A stretch of DNA of 32,632 bases from Bacillus sp. HNG (GCF_003400205.1 NZ_QUQV01000029.1:1-32632), one strand, 5' to 3'; numbered from the stretch's first letter, positions 1 through 7,810 are shown. Numbers and translations are program-made. Notes: a model not told the origin generated them from the letters alone.

Positions 1-58
1 TTTCATAAGCTTTTAAAATTTTATATTTTTCTTCCTTAGAAAACTTACTTTTAGCCAT
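1..58 (-). CDS. IS3-type transposase OrfA, N-terminal fragment (runs off left edge)
   Basis: The reverse strand opens with ATG at 58-56 and reads MAKSKFSKEEKYKILKAYE before leaving the window. This N-terminus is typical of the helix-turn-helix OrfA protein of IS3-family (IS150-like) elements, which binds the element ends. A strong ribosome site GGGGGAG (73-67) lies 8 nt upstream. Only 19 residues are visible, so whether the transposase is intact cannot be judged. The element's terminal sequence lies just to the right. Confidence 0.6.
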   Translation of the reverse strand, partial: MAKSKFSKEEKYKILKAYE

Positions 59-66
59 ACAAAAAA

Positions 67-118
67 CTCCCCCAAAGGAAACAGATTTTTTTATTTCATC
101 TGTCTACCTTTAGGGGAG
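67..118 (-). promoter_or_regulatory. Leader hairpin sequestering the transposase ribosome site
   Basis: Arms at 118-100 and 84-67 (minus-strand order) pair almost completely around a 15-nt AT-rich loop. The 3' arm contains GGGGGAG, the transposase ribosome site, and is followed at once by six T. RNA entering from outside the IS would fold this hairpin, terminating or hiding the ribosome site. IS10 and other insertion sequences are known to limit activation by outside transcription in this way; here it is inferred from pairing only. Confidence 0.5.
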
Positions 119-125
119 CATATCA

Positions 126-400
126 TTCTCACCTGTGACTTTTCTTTTTATTCATTAATACTTCAACCCCTGTGAAATTTTATAAACATTGCCGTCACTG
201 TATTTAAAAGACATAACTCTTTCCCGCCGGCATGTATTTGTCTTTATCATATCCTCAACGTCATTTGGTGACACACAATCTCCATTTTGGTAAACGCTAA
301 TCACTTGCTGGTAAGGGTAATGGTAAGACACCAGTTGGCTTATGTTTTCTTACAATCATTTCAAGTAGTGCATCGTGAATAATAATGACCAGGCCCCCAG
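126..400 (-). pseudogene. 3' remnant of a second family 3 glycosidase, cut by the IS
   Basis: The stretch from about 126 to 400 aligns by eye with 4378-4650, the 3' end of the intact family 3 glycosidase and its terminator. The match includes the final codons (GLKY then TAA at 157-155). Relative to the intact gene it has a +1 insertion (near 205-215) and a deletion of several bases around 305, so it cannot encode the C-terminus in one frame. The copies differ at many sites, so this is an old paralogue rather than a recent duplication. The rest of the gene is missing and the terminator hairpin is cut at the IS edge. Confidence 0.8.
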
Positions 401-457
401 CACAAATGCGTACACTCCAATTTTCTGTAACCCTAAAACATTTTTTAAGATAAGACT

Positions 458-1483
458 CTATAACCCTACCCTTTCCCGTATCAACTCAATCGCTTTTTCT
501 AGTCTCTCTTGATAGTTCCCACTAATGCTCACAAACGGTATGTCATACTCATTCAACAATGCCTTCAAGCGCTGATTATTTTCTTCGCGAACCTGTTGTT
601 CCCCGTGCACCCGTAATCCATCGTCCACCCATTTAACGTCAGGCTCTAAAAATAAGCAGAGATCATATTGTTGGGTACTGCCAATTTCAGCTAAGACCTG
701 CTGTGTTTTACGATTATACAGTTCTGAATAGAATTGAGTGACAGCAGCCTCGGTGTCAATAAAGACAATTTTATTGGCATTCTTACTAGCTTCATATTCT
801 TTTAGTTTATGACCGTATGCAATCAGAGGGTAATCTTCGTCTACCATAATTCCATCACACCCTCCTAGCTCTTCACAGATTTCCCTGCCATATTCGCTTA
901 CATACGTTGTGTTATACATGAGTGCTAGGTTTCTCGTAAGTGTTGATTTTCCACAGCTTTCCGTACCCAAAATGACGACCTTTTTGACAAAATACGGTTT
1001 CGCTATCTCAGGAATGTGGTCCCAGTAGTGGAAGACACCTTTATTTCGAATCTCAGTTGCCGATATCGGAATCTGTTCCCTTTTTTCATCAATCAAACAA
1101 TGCGTTGCCTCCGGATAGAGTTCTTGAAAAATCGGGTCATATCCCATTTCAGAGCTGAATACCACATCAATGTTCTTCCCGATTGCCTTTTTTATTTTTA
1201 TGGATCCTTCCTTCCAATTGTAATCCTCATTCCCATCATGATCCTCCACTTCTATGACCTTGACGTTCTTCATATCCTTCGTCAGTTGGGAAAGCCAGCG
1301 GAGCCGGATTCGACTTGGAATATATGGAAACTTGCTCTCTTCACAAAGCTCTTGATCCCTCTTTGCACTATGAGACAACACGACAAACAATTCCTCAACC
1401 ATCGTGGAAGCTTTGATGATGGCGTACACATGCCCTTGATGCAAAGGTAAAAACTTTCCACCGTAAAATCCAACCTTTTTCAT
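458..1483 (-). CDS. nadR: Bifunctional NMN adenylyltransferase / ribosylnicotinamide kinase NadR
   Basis: The 341-residue protein has two enzyme domains. Residues 1-160 are a nucleotidyltransferase with GGKFLPLHQGH (8-18, the HxGH site) and the second signature ISATEIR (140-146), which adenylylates NMN to NAD. Residues 168-341 are a P-loop kinase with GTESCGKST (173-181) that phosphorylates nicotinamide riboside. There is no N-terminal HTH like that of enterobacterial NadR, so it is an enzyme rather than a repressor. The start codon overlaps the pnuC stop (ATGA), implying translational coupling: PnuC imports nicotinamide riboside and NadR converts it to NAD. A GGGAGGAG site precedes the ATG. 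Confidence 0.9.
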   Translation of the reverse strand: MKKVGFYGGKFLPLHQGHVYAIIKASTMVEELFVVLSHSAKRDQELCEESKFPYIPSRIRLRWLSQLTKDMKNVKVIEVEDHDGNEDYNWKEGSIKIKKAIGKNIDVVFSSEMGYDPIFQELYPEATHCLIDEKREQIPISATEIRNKGVFHYWDHIPEIAKPYFVKKVVILGTESCGKSTLTRNLALMYNTTYVSEYGREICEELGGCDGIMVDEDYPLIAYGHKLKEYEASKNANKIVFIDTEAAVTQFYSELYNRKTQQVLAEIGSTQQYDLCLFLEPDVKWVDDGLRVHGEQQVREENNQRLKALLNEYDIPFVSISGNYQERLEKAIELIRERVGL

Positions 1484-2178
1484 AAAATCTCCTCCCGCTT
1501 CTGCTTTTTATATACTTTTGACCAGTTGTAATATCCGTAAATACTATTAATCAGAAAGGCCGACCACATAACAAGCATGGATACATCGTTTCCTCCTTGT
1601 AAAATCAAAGCCTTCATCCAAAGTGCAATGGAAAGTACATTCACCGCAATCCAAAATAACCATTGTTCAGTGAAACGTTTGAGCATTAAAATCTGGGCAA
1701 TCACCGATAATGTCGTCGTAGCGGAATCAATCCAGACGACATTGCCGCCTATTTTTTCTAGAAGAATAGCATATAGAACAAAAATGACAAGGAATGAAGA
1801 TAATGTGTAGGTCCATCCTTTGTTGGTTAAAACACTGACTTGAATTTCTTCTCCTTGTACGGTTTGTTTTGTTTTATGTTTGTTCCATAAATAAAGTCCA
1901 ACAAACTGTAGTGGAAAATAAAACAAGGCATTTAACATAACCTCGCCATAAAGGGCATAACCGTAAGCTATATATGCATAGGTACCCGTTTGGATAATCC
2001 CAAAATAATAGTTACTAATCTTCCCTTTCGCAACCAACACCACACAAAGCATTCCTGAAATTGAAGTAATGAATCCAAGAATTGTATCATCCCAGACAAA
2101 AAACAAATACACATTCACAAGCGTAAACGTCACAAGCCATACCTTTTCAAACAAGGTCCAGTCTTTTAAAAGCCTCAT
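1480..2178 (-). CDS. pnuC: Nicotinamide riboside transporter PnuC
   Basis: This 232-residue membrane protein has about seven hydrophobic segments and the PnuC-type core, with the N/Y/W-rich stretch ISNYYFGIIQTGTYAYIAYG and a following QFVGLYLW segment. PnuC carriers pass nicotinamide riboside by facilitated diffusion, and the intracellular kinase (NadR, next gene, 4-nt overlap) traps it. A GGAG site precedes the ATG. The 62-nt gap to the upstream nrtR gene holds a TATAAT-like -10 element abutting a perfect palindrome (2206-2220), so pnuC-nadR probably has its own repressible promoter. Confidence 0.9.
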   Translation of the reverse strand: MRLLKDWTLFEKVWLVTFTLVNVYLFFVWDDTILGFITSISGMLCVVLVAKGKISNYYFGIIQTGTYAYIAYGYALYGEVMLNALFYFPLQFVGLYLWNKHKTKQTVQGEEIQVSVLTNKGWTYTLSSFLVIFVLYAILLEKIGGNVVWIDSATTTLSVIAQILMLKRFTEQWLFWIAVNVLSIALWMKALILQGGNDVSMLVMWSAFLINSIYGYYNWSKVYKKQKREEIL

Positions 2179-2205
2179 TTTGCTCCACTCCTTTATGGTT
2201 ATTAA

Positions 2206-2220
2206 TTAACAAATTGTTAA
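2206..2220. promoter_or_regulatory. Candidate NrtR operator in front of pnuC-nadR
   Basis: TTAACAAATTGTTAA is a perfect 7+1+7 palindrome, extending to 19 bp (2204-2222) with AATT flanks. A minus-strand TATAAT (2225-2220) overlaps its edge, so a bound repressor would block RNA polymerase. The same TTAACA-N3-TGTTAA pattern occurs in front of nrtR itself. Assigning it to NrtR is an inference from position and repetition. Confidence 0.65.
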
Positions 2221-2240
2221 TTATAATAAAGAAAAAAATT

Positions 2241-3023
2241 TTAATATTTGGCATTATAGATCGATACATACGGTTCAAAATCATTAAATCGATAAAGCTG
2301 AGCTTTATTTTTCGACCAACGATTTGTTTTCTGAGGTACTCCATCCTTCACGACTTTTTCAATAAACGGAAGCGTTGGGGCCTTTCTAAAAAATTGAGAA
2401 TCTAGTTTTAACCATGGCTCATCCATGACTGTTAGCAATACCCCTTGCAGTTCAGACAAGACAAATTCTTTTGGTAAAAAGTTTTTTGCTAGCGTTGTTA
2501 AAGACATATCCTTTTTGATGAACCATAACGCATCATCGATAATTACCTTGTGATCAAATGCAAGGTCCAGCTTAAACACTTCATCCATCGAGAATAACGC
2601 TACTTCGTCTGCGTCAGTTGCTGCTCTCCTTTTTACTAGTTCATTTTCTGGAACGATCGCATAATGAGCATTTGAAATAATCCATCCCCGCTTATCACGA
2701 CCTAATTTGTCGTAAACGCCAAAGCTCTTGACCTTTAACCCTTCTACACCCGTTTCTTCTCTTAATTCACGAACAGCTGCATCATATGCCGTTTCCTCTG
2801 GTTTAACAAACCCACCAGGCAACGCCCATTTTCCTCCTTCAATATTAGGCTCACTATCTTTTGTTACCTCCGCTCGTTTAATCAACATAATTTTTAACGT
2901 TTTTTCTGGCGGCTTATAAGGACCCACTTCCGTTGAAATAATTGTAAAAACAGCAATATCACTTGTATATCCATCAGGGGTTCGATACTTACTCACATCA
3001 TAACTTAACAAATCCTCACTCAT
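2241..3023 (-). CDS. nrtR: NrtR-type Nudix-domain regulator of NAD metabolism
   Basis: The 260-residue protein joins a Nudix domain (about 20-150) to a C-terminal winged-helix-like region (about 165-255), the architecture of NrtR repressors that sense ADP-ribose or related NAD metabolites. Its place directly upstream of pnuC-nadR on the same strand supports this role. Unlike many NrtR proteins, which have lost the hydrolase signature, the full Nudix box G-x5-E-x7-REUxEExGU is intact at 71-93, so ADP-ribose hydrolysis is possible. A palindrome matching the one before pnuC lies 34 bp upstream, suggesting autoregulation. Alternative: a plain ADP-ribose pyrophosphatase. Confidence 0.8.
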   Translation of the reverse strand: MSEDLLSYDVSKYRTPDGYTSDIAVFTIISTEVGPYKPPEKTLKIMLIKRAEVTKDSEPNIEGGKWALPGGFVKPEETAYDAAVRELREETGVEGLKVKSFGVYDKLGRDKRGWIISNAHYAIVPENELVKRRAATDADEVALFSMDEVFKLDLAFDHKVIIDDALWFIKKDMSLTTLAKNFLPKEFVLSELQGVLLTVMDEPWLKLDSQFFRKAPTLPFIEKVVKDGVPQKTNRWSKNKAQLYRFNDFEPYVSIYNAKY

Positions 3024-3056
3024 CTATTGGTCACCTCTAATTCTCTTGTCTTTTTA

Positions 3057-3071
3057 TTAACATTTTGTTAA
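3057..3071. promoter_or_regulatory. Candidate NrtR operator in front of nrtR
   Basis: TTAACATTTTGTTAA shares the TTAACA-N3-TGTTAA pattern with the site before pnuC. It lies just downstream of a minus-strand TATAAT (3088-3083) preceded at 18 bp by GTAACA (a 4/6 match to TTGACA). This places it at or just after the transcription start, a typical repressor position. Confidence 0.6.
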
Positions 3072-3208
3072 TTGTTATTAGTATTATATCAAAAACTTGA
3101 AAAATATGTTACATGAAATTATCGACATAAATCGATATTTCTCAAAAAACACCTGTTACTTCGTTTATTGACCTAGTCCTTATTTAATTAAAAAAACGGA
3201 ATTATTAT

Positions 3209-3378
3209 TTACTTATTTGAAATACCCGACTGCATTTCGTAATTTCTAACAGCATTCCATTTGATATAAACATCCCAATCTTCTCATAATAGGGAATTAA
3301 GTCATCATCACAGCACAAATCAATCACATATGTCAGATGTACCAGGTTCTCTTTAAAAATGGTATCAGCCAATCTGAC
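3209..3378 (-). pseudogene. C-terminal remnant of a GNAT acetyltransferase
   Basis: The minus strand reads about 45 residues including VIDLCCDDDLIPYYEKIGM, the familiar C-terminal GNAT motif (acetyl-CoA fold strand, then xxPFYEKxGF), but no start codon or N-terminal two-thirds exist. One base is missing after NGMLL: shifting frame restores RNYEMQSG and a stop at 3211-3209, the usual end of such proteins. It is therefore truncated and frameshifted. It begins immediately after the terminator of the neighbouring SDR gene. Confidence 0.7.
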
Positions 3379-3383
3379 AAAAC

Positions 3384-3415
3384 AAAAAAATCACAGGTCA
3401 TGTTCACCTGTGATT
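3384..3415 (-). terminator. Intrinsic terminator of the SDR gene
   Basis: Arms 3415-3406 and 3398-3389 form a 10-bp stem (AATCACAGGT type) with a 7-nt loop, followed on the minus strand by a run of seven T. It lies 15 nt after the SDR stop codon. The same stem sequence recurs in the glycosidase terminator at 4361-4394. Confidence 0.85.
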
Positions 3416-3430
3416 GTCTCTAAAATTCAA

Positions 3431-4174
3431 TTATAGGTCAGAAATCATTCCACCATCTACGACAAATTGAGCTCCTGTTGAATAGCTTGAATCATCCGAA
3501 GCAAGGTAGATAACTAAATTAGATACTTCTTCCACTTCTGCTCTTCTTCTTAGTGGAATATCTTGTTCAAGTTGCTTTAGATATTCTTCTACATCTGGTT
3601 GATCAGCCATAGGTGTTTTAATAATTCCTGGATGCACAGAATTCACACGGATGTTATGTTGTCCAAGTTCAGCAGCTGCACCTTTTGTCATACCAGTAAC
3701 AGCATGTTTAGAGGCACTATAAGCAATAGCGGTTGGTGCACTAACCAAACCATCTACAGATGAAATATTAACAATGGAACCTACACCAGCTTTTTTCATG
3801 GAAGGCACCACTTTTTGCATACCTAAGAATACACCAAGCTCATCTACTTTAAATGTTAATTCAAAGTCTTTTACAGTTAGTTCCTCTAATGTTTTGAAGA
3901 TTCCAATCCCTGCGTTGTTTACTAACACATTGATAGGACCAAATGTTTCTTCTGTTTTTGCTACGACTTCTATCCAATTCTCCTCACTAGCAACATCTAG
4001 TTTAAGAGCGATTGCGTTTTCTCCTAATTCATCTGCTAGTTTTTGGGCACCCTCCATGTTAAGGTCAGTAATCGCTACTTTTGCTCCTTCTTCCACAAAT
4101 TTACGAGCATGCATAGCCCCCATACCCTGCGCTGCGCCTGTAATGATTGCTACTTTACCGTCTAATTTAGCCAT
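3431..4174 (-). CDS. SDR-family NAD(P)-dependent dehydrogenase
   Basis: The protein has 247 residues from the ATG at 4174, chosen because GGAGG sits just upstream; the longer frame adds 28 residues with no ribosome site. It is a classical short-chain dehydrogenase: cofactor motif TGAAQGMG (13-20), NNAG (86-89), catalytic S139, Y152 and K156, and a C-terminal VDGGM. An acidic residue after the second strand (TDLN, about 37) suggests NAD preference. It resembles the cyclopentanol/hydroxysteroid/glucose dehydrogenase-like group; the substrate cannot be read. It is a single-gene unit with its own terminator. Confidence 0.85.
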   Translation of the reverse strand: MAKLDGKVAIITGAAQGMGAMHARKFVEEGAKVAITDLNMEGAQKLADELGENAIALKLDVASEENWIEVVAKTEETFGPINVLVNNAGIGIFKTLEELTVKDFELTFKVDELGVFLGMQKVVPSMKKAGVGSIVNISSVDGLVSAPTAIAYSASKHAVTGMTKGAAAELGQHNIRVNSVHPGIIKTPMADQPDVEEYLKQLEQDIPLRRRAEVEEVSNLVIYLASDDSSYSTGAQFVVDGGMISDL

Positions 4175-4360
4175 TATGTATTCCTCCAATTTAACAAAAA
4201 AATAGGTAACCACTCTAATTTTAAAAAATTCACTTAAACTTATTTTCCTAATCCACAACTATTATCTGTCGACGGGCTTTCCTTTATTCTTATCAATTTT
4301 TCAGAATATGGACAGTCGACCTTTTCATCAAGTGAATCCCTATCATATCACCTAATCCAC

Positions 4361-4394
4361 AAAAAAAATCACAGGCTTCTCACCTGTGATTTTT
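4361..4394 (-). terminator. Intrinsic terminator of the glycosidase gene
   Basis: A perfect 12-bp stem (arms 4394-4383 and 4375-4364, AAAAATCACAGG type) with a 7-nt loop has A/T runs on both sides, so it can act in both directions. It starts about 10 nt after the glycosidase stop. Confidence 0.9.
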
Positions 4395-4403
4395 CTTTTA
4401 TCA

Positions 4404-6518
4404 TTAATACTTCAACCCATGTCCAAGTCTATAAACGTTGCCGTCACTGTCTTCATAGGCATAACTCATTCCTGCAGGCATGTATTTGTCTTTATCATAA
4501 CCTGGCACGTCATTAGGGGATACACAATCTCCATTTTGGTAAACAGCAATTACTTCTTCACTTGCCGGTAAAGTTATTGGTAAGACACCAGTTGGCTTAT
4601 GATTCCCTGCAATCACTTCAAGCTGTGCTTTGTGGAATGTATCGTAACCCGCAATTAACGCGTCTGCCATTGGTTCTACATTTCCTAATATCCATGGAAG
4701 GATAATATTTACACTCATCACGACTTTACCACCGCGACTATGAACACTATCCGCGATTTCTTTCAGATGATCTAGCCCACTTAAAGTCGTCTCTTGATAC
4801 AATGACCCATCGATTGCGGAATTTACTTTATCCTCACATATTTCAAGCTCAAGTAAACCTGGTGTGGCATTAAAGTAAGAACCAGATTTTGGATGTAGGA
4901 ATAGAATCGCTGCATCGGCTTCTTCATAGTGATCAGTTAGCGTAAACAGTCCGAGTTCTTTTGCTTCATTTCTCGCCTTTTCCGTGTAAGAAGCTGCTCT
5001 TTCCTGTTCCTTATGGAAAACTTCAATATAGACCATTTTTCCAGCCAGCTTGTCAGCTGTTAGTGGTAGGGCTTCATTTGAATTTTTCAGTACGGTCACT
5101 GATTTTTTGTGCGCTTCGTATGCTGATTCCCAATGCGATTTTGTGCTGACAATCTCTGTTGCCTTTTCTGGATCATTGTACGTACGCTCATCAAATAGAC
5201 CTAAAGCGAACATTTCAGTTAAGAGTCGTACATTGGACTCATCAATCCGTTTTTCACTAATCCATCCTTTGCTAATTGCCAATTTTAGATTTTCAATATC
5301 ATTTGTATCGGCTACTATATCAGTACCTGCATTGATTGCTTTAGCAAAGCGTTCCGCTTCACTACTTTTTTCCATTCCCCAGCTCATGTTATTTACGATT
5401 CCACTATCACTATTTACATAGCCCTTGAAACCAAGCTTTCCACGAAGGATATGGTTGATGAAATAATGATTAAATGTAAATCCAACCTCTTCAAATGGAA
5501 TCTCTTCTCCTTCAAACTCCTGAACCACACTTTTCTTAATACTTGGAATCGAGTAGTACGGCATAATGGAAGATGTTCCATGTTCAGCTGCTGCTCTAAA
5601 TGGTGGTAGATGATATTTTTCTAAGCTACCTGGAGTTGGGTATAGGTTCCATTTTCCTTCTTCATAGTGAGGGTCAAAGCCATTTTCTCTTGCTCCCCCA
5701 CCTGGGAAATGCTTCGTTGTCATTGCAATGCTATCTTTTCCTAAGGTTTCTCCTTGGAATTCGTCAATGATACGACCGATTACATCAGCAATAAACTCTG
5801 GGTCTTCTCCGAATGTTCCATACGTACGCTGCCATCTCGGGTCTGTTACCACATCTGCCATATACATATACCCTTTTCTTAAACCAGTCGCATTCCATTC
5901 TTTACGGGCAATGCTAGCAAATTCACTAATAAGGGAAGCATCGCCACCATTTTGGATATCCCCTTTTGCCGCTGCTGCCAATCCTAAAGTTCCTGGCCAT
6001 GTGGAGAAAATGCCTATGGCATCATTCATACCGAAGACAGCTTCGCCATTTTCATTTCTGGAGTTCGATGCAATGATAACGGGAATCCCTAAGCGTGTTC
6101 CTTCTGCTACTTCATTCATCGCGTTAACCCATTCCGCCATTTCAGCAGGGGTAAAGTTATCTCTTAGAATGAAATGACGTAAGTGCCTGTTTGCTATCGT
6201 ATGAGTGGTTCCATATACTTTGCTAGTAGCAAAAATCGTTTCGCCTTTTTCGATAATACTTTCATCTAAGACGCCTTCATGGCTTGTCTTGCTCTTGTCT
6301 TCCTGGGCAAGTCCCATTTTCCTTGAATTAATCAGCATCATTCCAATTTTTTCATCGATGTTCATCAAGGAAACCAGATTTTTCGCACGTTCTTCTGGGC
6401 TTAAGCGCCAATCTTCATAAGGATCAAGCTTCCCATTATTATTTAAATCTTTAAATTTCAAACCATCCTGTTCAATAAGCTTTTTCGTTCTAACTTGTAA
6501 ATCGGGTTGTTTTTGCAT
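4404..6518 (-). CDS. Glycoside hydrolase family 3 (beta-glucosidase-like)
   Basis: The 704-residue protein has the family 3 layout: a TIM-barrel-like N-terminal domain (about 45-400) with TKHFPGGG (268-275) and the nucleophile motif GYVNSDSG (D371), then an alpha/beta sandwich domain (about 450-640). It should cleave terminal beta-linked sugars, probably beta-glucosides. There is no signal peptide, so it is probably cytoplasmic and acts on imported oligosaccharides. Residues 24-35 match the 12-residue EF-hand calcium loop DxNxNGxLDxxE. The ATG has GGAGG upstream. It is divergent from an AraC regulator that probably controls it. A degraded paralogue end lies at 126-400. Confidence 0.85.
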   Translation of the reverse strand: MQKQPDLQVRTKKLIEQDGLKFKDLNNNGKLDPYEDWRLSPEERAKNLVSLMNIDEKIGMMLINSRKMGLAQEDKSKTSHEGVLDESIIEKGETIFATSKVYGTTHTIANRHLRHFILRDNFTPAEMAEWVNAMNEVAEGTRLGIPVIIASNSRNENGEAVFGMNDAIGIFSTWPGTLGLAAAAKGDIQNGGDASLISEFASIARKEWNATGLRKGYMYMADVVTDPRWQRTYGTFGEDPEFIADVIGRIIDEFQGETLGKDSIAMTTKHFPGGGARENGFDPHYEEGKWNLYPTPGSLEKYHLPPFRAAAEHGTSSIMPYYSIPSIKKSVVQEFEGEEIPFEEVGFTFNHYFINHILRGKLGFKGYVNSDSGIVNNMSWGMEKSSEAERFAKAINAGTDIVADTNDIENLKLAISKGWISEKRIDESNVRLLTEMFALGLFDERTYNDPEKATEIVSTKSHWESAYEAHKKSVTVLKNSNEALPLTADKLAGKMVYIEVFHKEQERAASYTEKARNEAKELGLFTLTDHYEEADAAILFLHPKSGSYFNATPGLLELEICEDKVNSAIDGSLYQETTLSGLDHLKEIADSVHSRGGKVVMSVNIILPWILGNVEPMADALIAGYDTFHKAQLEVIAGNHKPTGVLPITLPASEEVIAVYQNGDCVSPNDVPGYDKDKYMPAGMSYAYEDSDGNVYRLGHGLKY

Positions 6519-6901
6519 GTTAGTTCCTCCTAAAGGATTATTATTTCAATTTCTTTAGTGTTTAAACCATTGATATTGCTAGAGATCACAAACTAGATGT
6601 AAAGTAAATCTACTATATATGCAAAAGACAAGGCTTTCATTTTCATACTTTGCCTCAAGATAGGGTTTTCATAACCTCTAAGTCTTTATTTCACTAAGAT
6701 TATAATGATATAATATCAATGAATTTTATGAAATAAATTGTTATTTTTGCTTAAAATATTGTATATCTTGCTGTTCAAAGAACGCAAAATCCTTTCTTGG
6801 AAACATCAAATAGCCATTGCGACTCCGCGCTGAGTGCTTATGCTAGACGCAAAAAACGTAAGAGGTTTATAGTTTTTTACCTTTCTTAAAAGGAGCCGTT
6901 T
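6519..6901. promoter_or_regulatory. Divergent promoter region between glycosidase and AraC gene
   Basis: This 383-bp spacer has no convincing gene. It is very AT-rich around 6690-6780, with TATAAT-like hexamers on both strands (for example 6699-6716), which fits divergent promoters; I cannot assign exact -35 elements. The part near 6800-6860 is richer in GC and unexplained. AraC-type operators are likely but none is clear by eye. Confidence 0.5.
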
Positions 6902-7810
6902 ATGAAAGAATCTACATTTATGCCCGTATTGAATGAGAATTTTGAGGTTTATTATTGGAGCAAACACTATCAATCACACGATTGGGGCAGAAAGCCTGAC
7001 AAAACTTCAGAGAATTATTCTGAAATCGAGCCTTTATTCCGCTTGCATAGTCACGACGCGATGGAGGTTCTCGTGTTTTTAGGAGGGGAATGTGAATTTT
7101 TTTGTGAAGGACAAATATATTCCCTTACCAAAGGGGATGTTGTCATCATCCCCCCTTATGCAGTACATAAGGCAGAAGTAAGCGATTTTGACAACTATGA
7201 GAGAATTGTAACGACTATCAGTGAATCGTTATTGGCTGAATTTTTATCGATTTCTCCTTCCATGAGTGATAGCATCATTTATCATAAAACACTGGGTTCT
7301 TACGTCGTTCATCTCCACTCAGAAAAGTTAAAGGAAATTCTTTCACTCTTCCAAGAAATTAGTAATGGTATTAAAGGCAATCGTGACCCTTATTCCTTTG
7401 CCTTACATTATCTATTATTTCGTGCAATCGAAATGATCTTACATCCAGCCAGTAGTAAGCTCACAAGTAGTCTAAGCAGTGATACCGACCAACGTTTGCA
7501 TTCTATTATCGAATACATTGAAAAACATTTGACCGATTCACAAATGAATTTAGACAACATATCCAGACATTTTCATTTAAACAAATATTATTTTTCTCAT
7601 TATTTTAAGAACCACATGAAGGTGCCCTTTTATCGATATGTATTATTAAAACGACTTGCAACCGCGGTTGCCTTAATTAAGCAAAATGAGTTCTCTATCG
7701 AGGAAATTGCCACCAAATGTGGTTTTCAAGATTACTCAAGTTTTTATCGGCTCTTTAAAAAGGAATATAATCTATCTCCCAAAAACTTGCAAAAGGAGTT
7801 TAGGGTGTAG
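6902..7810 (+). CDS. AraC-family transcriptional regulator
   Basis: The 302-residue protein has an N-terminal cupin-like sensor (about 45-115, with LHSHDAMEVLVFL and IIPPYAVHKAEV) and a C-terminal pair of AraC helix-turn-helix motifs (about 200-300, ending with the signature IATKCGFQDYSSFYRLFKKE). The cupin probably binds a sugar or glycoside. It is transcribed away from the family 3 glycosidase across a 383-bp spacer, the usual arrangement for an activator of a carbohydrate gene. AAAAGGAG precedes the ATG. Confidence 0.85.
   Translation: MKESTFMPVLNENFEVYYWSKHYQSHDWGRKPDKTSENYSEIEPLFRLHSHDAMEVLVFLGGECEFFCEGQIYSLTKGDVVIIPPYAVHKAEVSDFDNYERIVTTISESLLAEFLSISPSMSDSIIYHKTLGSYVVHLHSEKLKEILSLFQEISNGIKGNRDPYSFALHYLLFRAIEMILHPASSKLTSSLSSDTDQRLHSIIEYIEKHLTDSQMNLDNISRHFHLNKYYFSHYFKNHMKVPFYRYVLLKRLATAVALIKQNEFSIEEIATKCGFQDYSSFYRLFKKEYNLSPKNLQKEFRV

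Larger units (their letters stand above)
1..125 (-). mobile_element. Terminal part of an IS3/IS150-type insertion sequence
   Basis: Read on the minus strand, the element appears to begin at about 125 with TGATATGCTCCCCTAAAGG, a TG-starting end with a run of C typical of IS3-family terminal inverted repeats. The transposase starts 67 nt inside. The boundary is inferred because sequence to the right (from 126) matches DNA downstream of the intact glycosidase gene at 4378, while sequence to the left does not. The other end and any target duplication are outside the window. Confidence 0.6.

Noticed and set aside
1016-1450. 144-codon plus-strand frame inside nadR
   Set aside because: Antisense shadow of a clearly identified gene; no ribosome site and no recognisable protein.
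3774-4205. 143-codon plus-strand frame antisense to the SDR gene
   Set aside because: Low-complexity serine/proline-rich translation typical of antisense to a coding region.
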